Shown: piece after piece, positions 62,825 to 64,000 of the stretch | How positions within the stretch are numbered: the stretch's first letter is position 1 | Layout of the letters: each line of letters starts with the position of its first letter | Assembly (NCBI RefSeq): GCF_003627215.1 | Contig: NZ_CP032677.1 | Span: 512,501-576,500, forward strand | Direction of reading: 5' to 3' | DNA from: Pseudomonas sp. Leaf58 | Lineage (GTDB): Bacteria > Pseudomonadota > Gammaproteobacteria > Pseudomonadales > Pseudomonadaceae | DNA: 64,000 nucleotides | Position numbers and translations under genes: made by a program | Notes under the pieces: model-generated | Database searches by the model: none | Told to the model about the DNA's origin: nothing | What the model saw: the letters and a program-made list of their open reading frames with translations, nothing else

Positions 62825-64000
62825 ATGAACCCCACCCTGACCCGCGGGATAACCCTGCTGCTGGCCATCACCAGCGCCATGGCGGTGGCCACCGTGTATT
62901 TCGCCCAGCCCTTGCTTGAGTCAATAGCTGCCGACTTGGGTGTGGCGCAGCAGCAGATTGGTCGGGCGGTCGGCGCGACCCAGGCGGGCTATGCCCTGGG
63001 GCTGCTGTTGATCGTGCCGTTGGGGGACCTGATCGACCGCAAACGCCTGTTGCTCGGGCAGTTGCTGTGCTCGGCCCTGGCGCTGGTCGGCGTCGGCATG
63101 GCGCCCGGTTGGTCGATGTTGCTGCTGGCTTTGGCGATCACAGGGCTGCTGGCGGTCATGGTGCAAGGAATGGTGGCGCATGCCGCGAGCCTGGCCGCAC
63201 CCGGCCAGCAGGGGCAGGCCGTGGGCACCGTCACCAGTGGTGTGGTGTTGGGCATTCTGCTGGCGCGGCTGGCATCCGGTGGGCTTGCCGACCTGGCTGG
63301 CTGGCGCAGCGTATACCTGGTTGCGGCGGCGCTGCTGGTGCTGCTGGCCCTGGTGCTATGGCGCAGTTTGCCCACGGGCCAGCCGCCGACGTTGCAAGCT
63401 GGCTACCGAGCGCTAATCGTTGCCCAGTTCAGTTTGTATCGGCATGACCGCTTGCTGCGTCAGCGCGGGCTGTTCGGCGTGTTGATCTTTGCTGCGTTCA
63501 GCGTGTTATGGAGTGCCATGGTCATGCCCCTGAGTGCCGCACCCTTGGCGCTGAGCCATACCGAGATCGGCCTGTTCGGCCTGGCAGGGGTTGCCGGCAC
63601 ATTGGCGGCAGCGCGCGCCGGTCGCCTGGCCGACCATGGGCAGGGGCAGCGCACCACCGGGTGGGCACTGGCCTTGCTGACGCTGTCATGGCTGCCAACG
63701 GCCTTCGTTGGGCAGTCACTGATGGCCTTCGTGCTGGGTGTGCTGATGCTGGATTTCGCCGTGCAGGCGGTGCATGTCACCAGTCAGAGCCTGTTGCTGG
63801 CCGGGCGTGGCGCAATGGCCAGTCGCCTGATCGGCGCCTACATGTGTTGCTATTCGCTGGGCAGTGGTTTGGGGGCGGTGCTGGCGAGCTGGGTGTATGC
63901 CCATGGGGGCTGGGCAGCGGTGTGCGGGCTTGGGATGGGTATCAGCGCGCTAGCGCTGGGGTACTGGCTTTGGCTGCAACGGGCGAGGGCGGCCGAAGCC
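62825..64000 (+). CDS. MFS transporter, cut by window end
   Basis: This frame is open for 392 codons from ATG 62825 to the window edge, with no stop seen. The product begins MNPTLTRGITLLLAITSAMA and contains the motif A variant GDLIDRKRLLL. About 12 hydrophobic segments are visible, and the C-terminus looks nearly complete. Its divergence from an HxlR regulator suggests an inducible efflux pump. Substrate unknown. Confidence 0.87.
   Translation, partial: MNPTLTRGITLLLAITSAMAVATVYFAQPLLESIAADLGVAQQQIGRAVGATQAGYALGLLLIVPLGDLIDRKRLLLGQLLCSALALVGVGMAPGWSMLLLALAITGLLAVMVQGMVAHAASLAAPGQQGQAVGTVTSGVVLGILLARLASGGLADLAGWRSVYLVAAALLVLLALVLWRSLPTGQPPTLQAGYRALIVAQFSLYRHDRLLRQRGLFGVLIFAAFSVLWSAMVMPLSAAPLALSHTEIGLFGLAGVAGTLAAARAGRLADHGQGQRTTGWALALLTLSWLPTAFVGQSLMAFVLGVLMLDFAVQAVHVTSQSLLLAGRGAMASRLIGAYMCCYSLGSGLGAVLASWVYAHGGWAAVCGLGMGISALALGYWLWLQRARAAEA

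Overview
This is a chromosomal window from a Pseudomonas of the P. putida group. The call rests on three things. The gene order (rRNA operon, birA, coaX, tRNA-tuf, secE-nusG, rpl/rpo, str, S10, spc and alpha operons, katA, bfr, uvrA, ssb, fdo-sel) is, from memory, that of P. putida. The ribosomal and RNA polymerase proteins look pseudomonad. The intergenic REP/BIME elements (GGAGCGGG...CCCGCGAA cores) are typical of this group. No prophage, IS element, integrase or CRISPR array was seen.

Positions 1-2015 hold the 3' part of a 23S rRNA, a 5S rRNA and the rrn terminator. Positions 2100-4277 hold birA, coaX and a small membrane-anchored protein. Positions 4388-36455 form a nearly continuous block for translation and transcription: tRNA-Tyr/Gly/Thr-tuf, tRNA-Trp-secE-nusG, rplKAJL-rpoBC, rpsL-rpsG-fusA-tuf, the S10 and spc operons through secY-rpmJ, and the alpha operon rpsM-rpsK-rpsD-rpoA-rplQ. 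Strong sigma-70-like promoters and intrinsic terminators are readable between the units. The small genes rpmD and rpmJ are included. The two tuf copies are identical over about 1.04 kb.

Positions 36456-43663 carry a catalase, an adjacent bacterioferritin-family protein lacking the heme-ligand Met, uvrA, a YajR-like MFS transporter and ssb. Positions 43664-47314 hold a BIME, then a MocR-type regulator divergent from a TauE/SafE permease and a YdfG-like dehydrogenase. Two direct-repeat operator candidates sit on the permease promoter.

Positions 47470-56660 are a selenoprotein island. It encodes a respiratory formate dehydrogenase (fdoG with an in-frame UGA for selenocysteine, fdoH, fdoI), its maturation factor fdhE, selA, selB and tRNA-Sec. 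Only selD is missing from the Sec pathway here. The enzyme should oxidise periplasmic formate and pass electrons through Fe-S clusters and cytochrome b to quinone.

Positions 56681-64000 are accessory: a cytoplasmic-type asparaginase, an AGCS alanine/glycine symporter, a divergent XRE-type regulator, an RmlD-like protein that has lost its Tyr/Lys catalytic pair and overlaps an intact nucleotide-sugar epimerase gene, and an HxlR regulator divergent from an MFS transporter cut by the window end.

The least explained items are the RmlD-like probable pseudoenzyme paired with the epimerase, the MocR/TauE/SDR unit, and the promoter-bearing gap between rpsN and rpsH. No wholly new system could be demonstrated from sequence reading alone.
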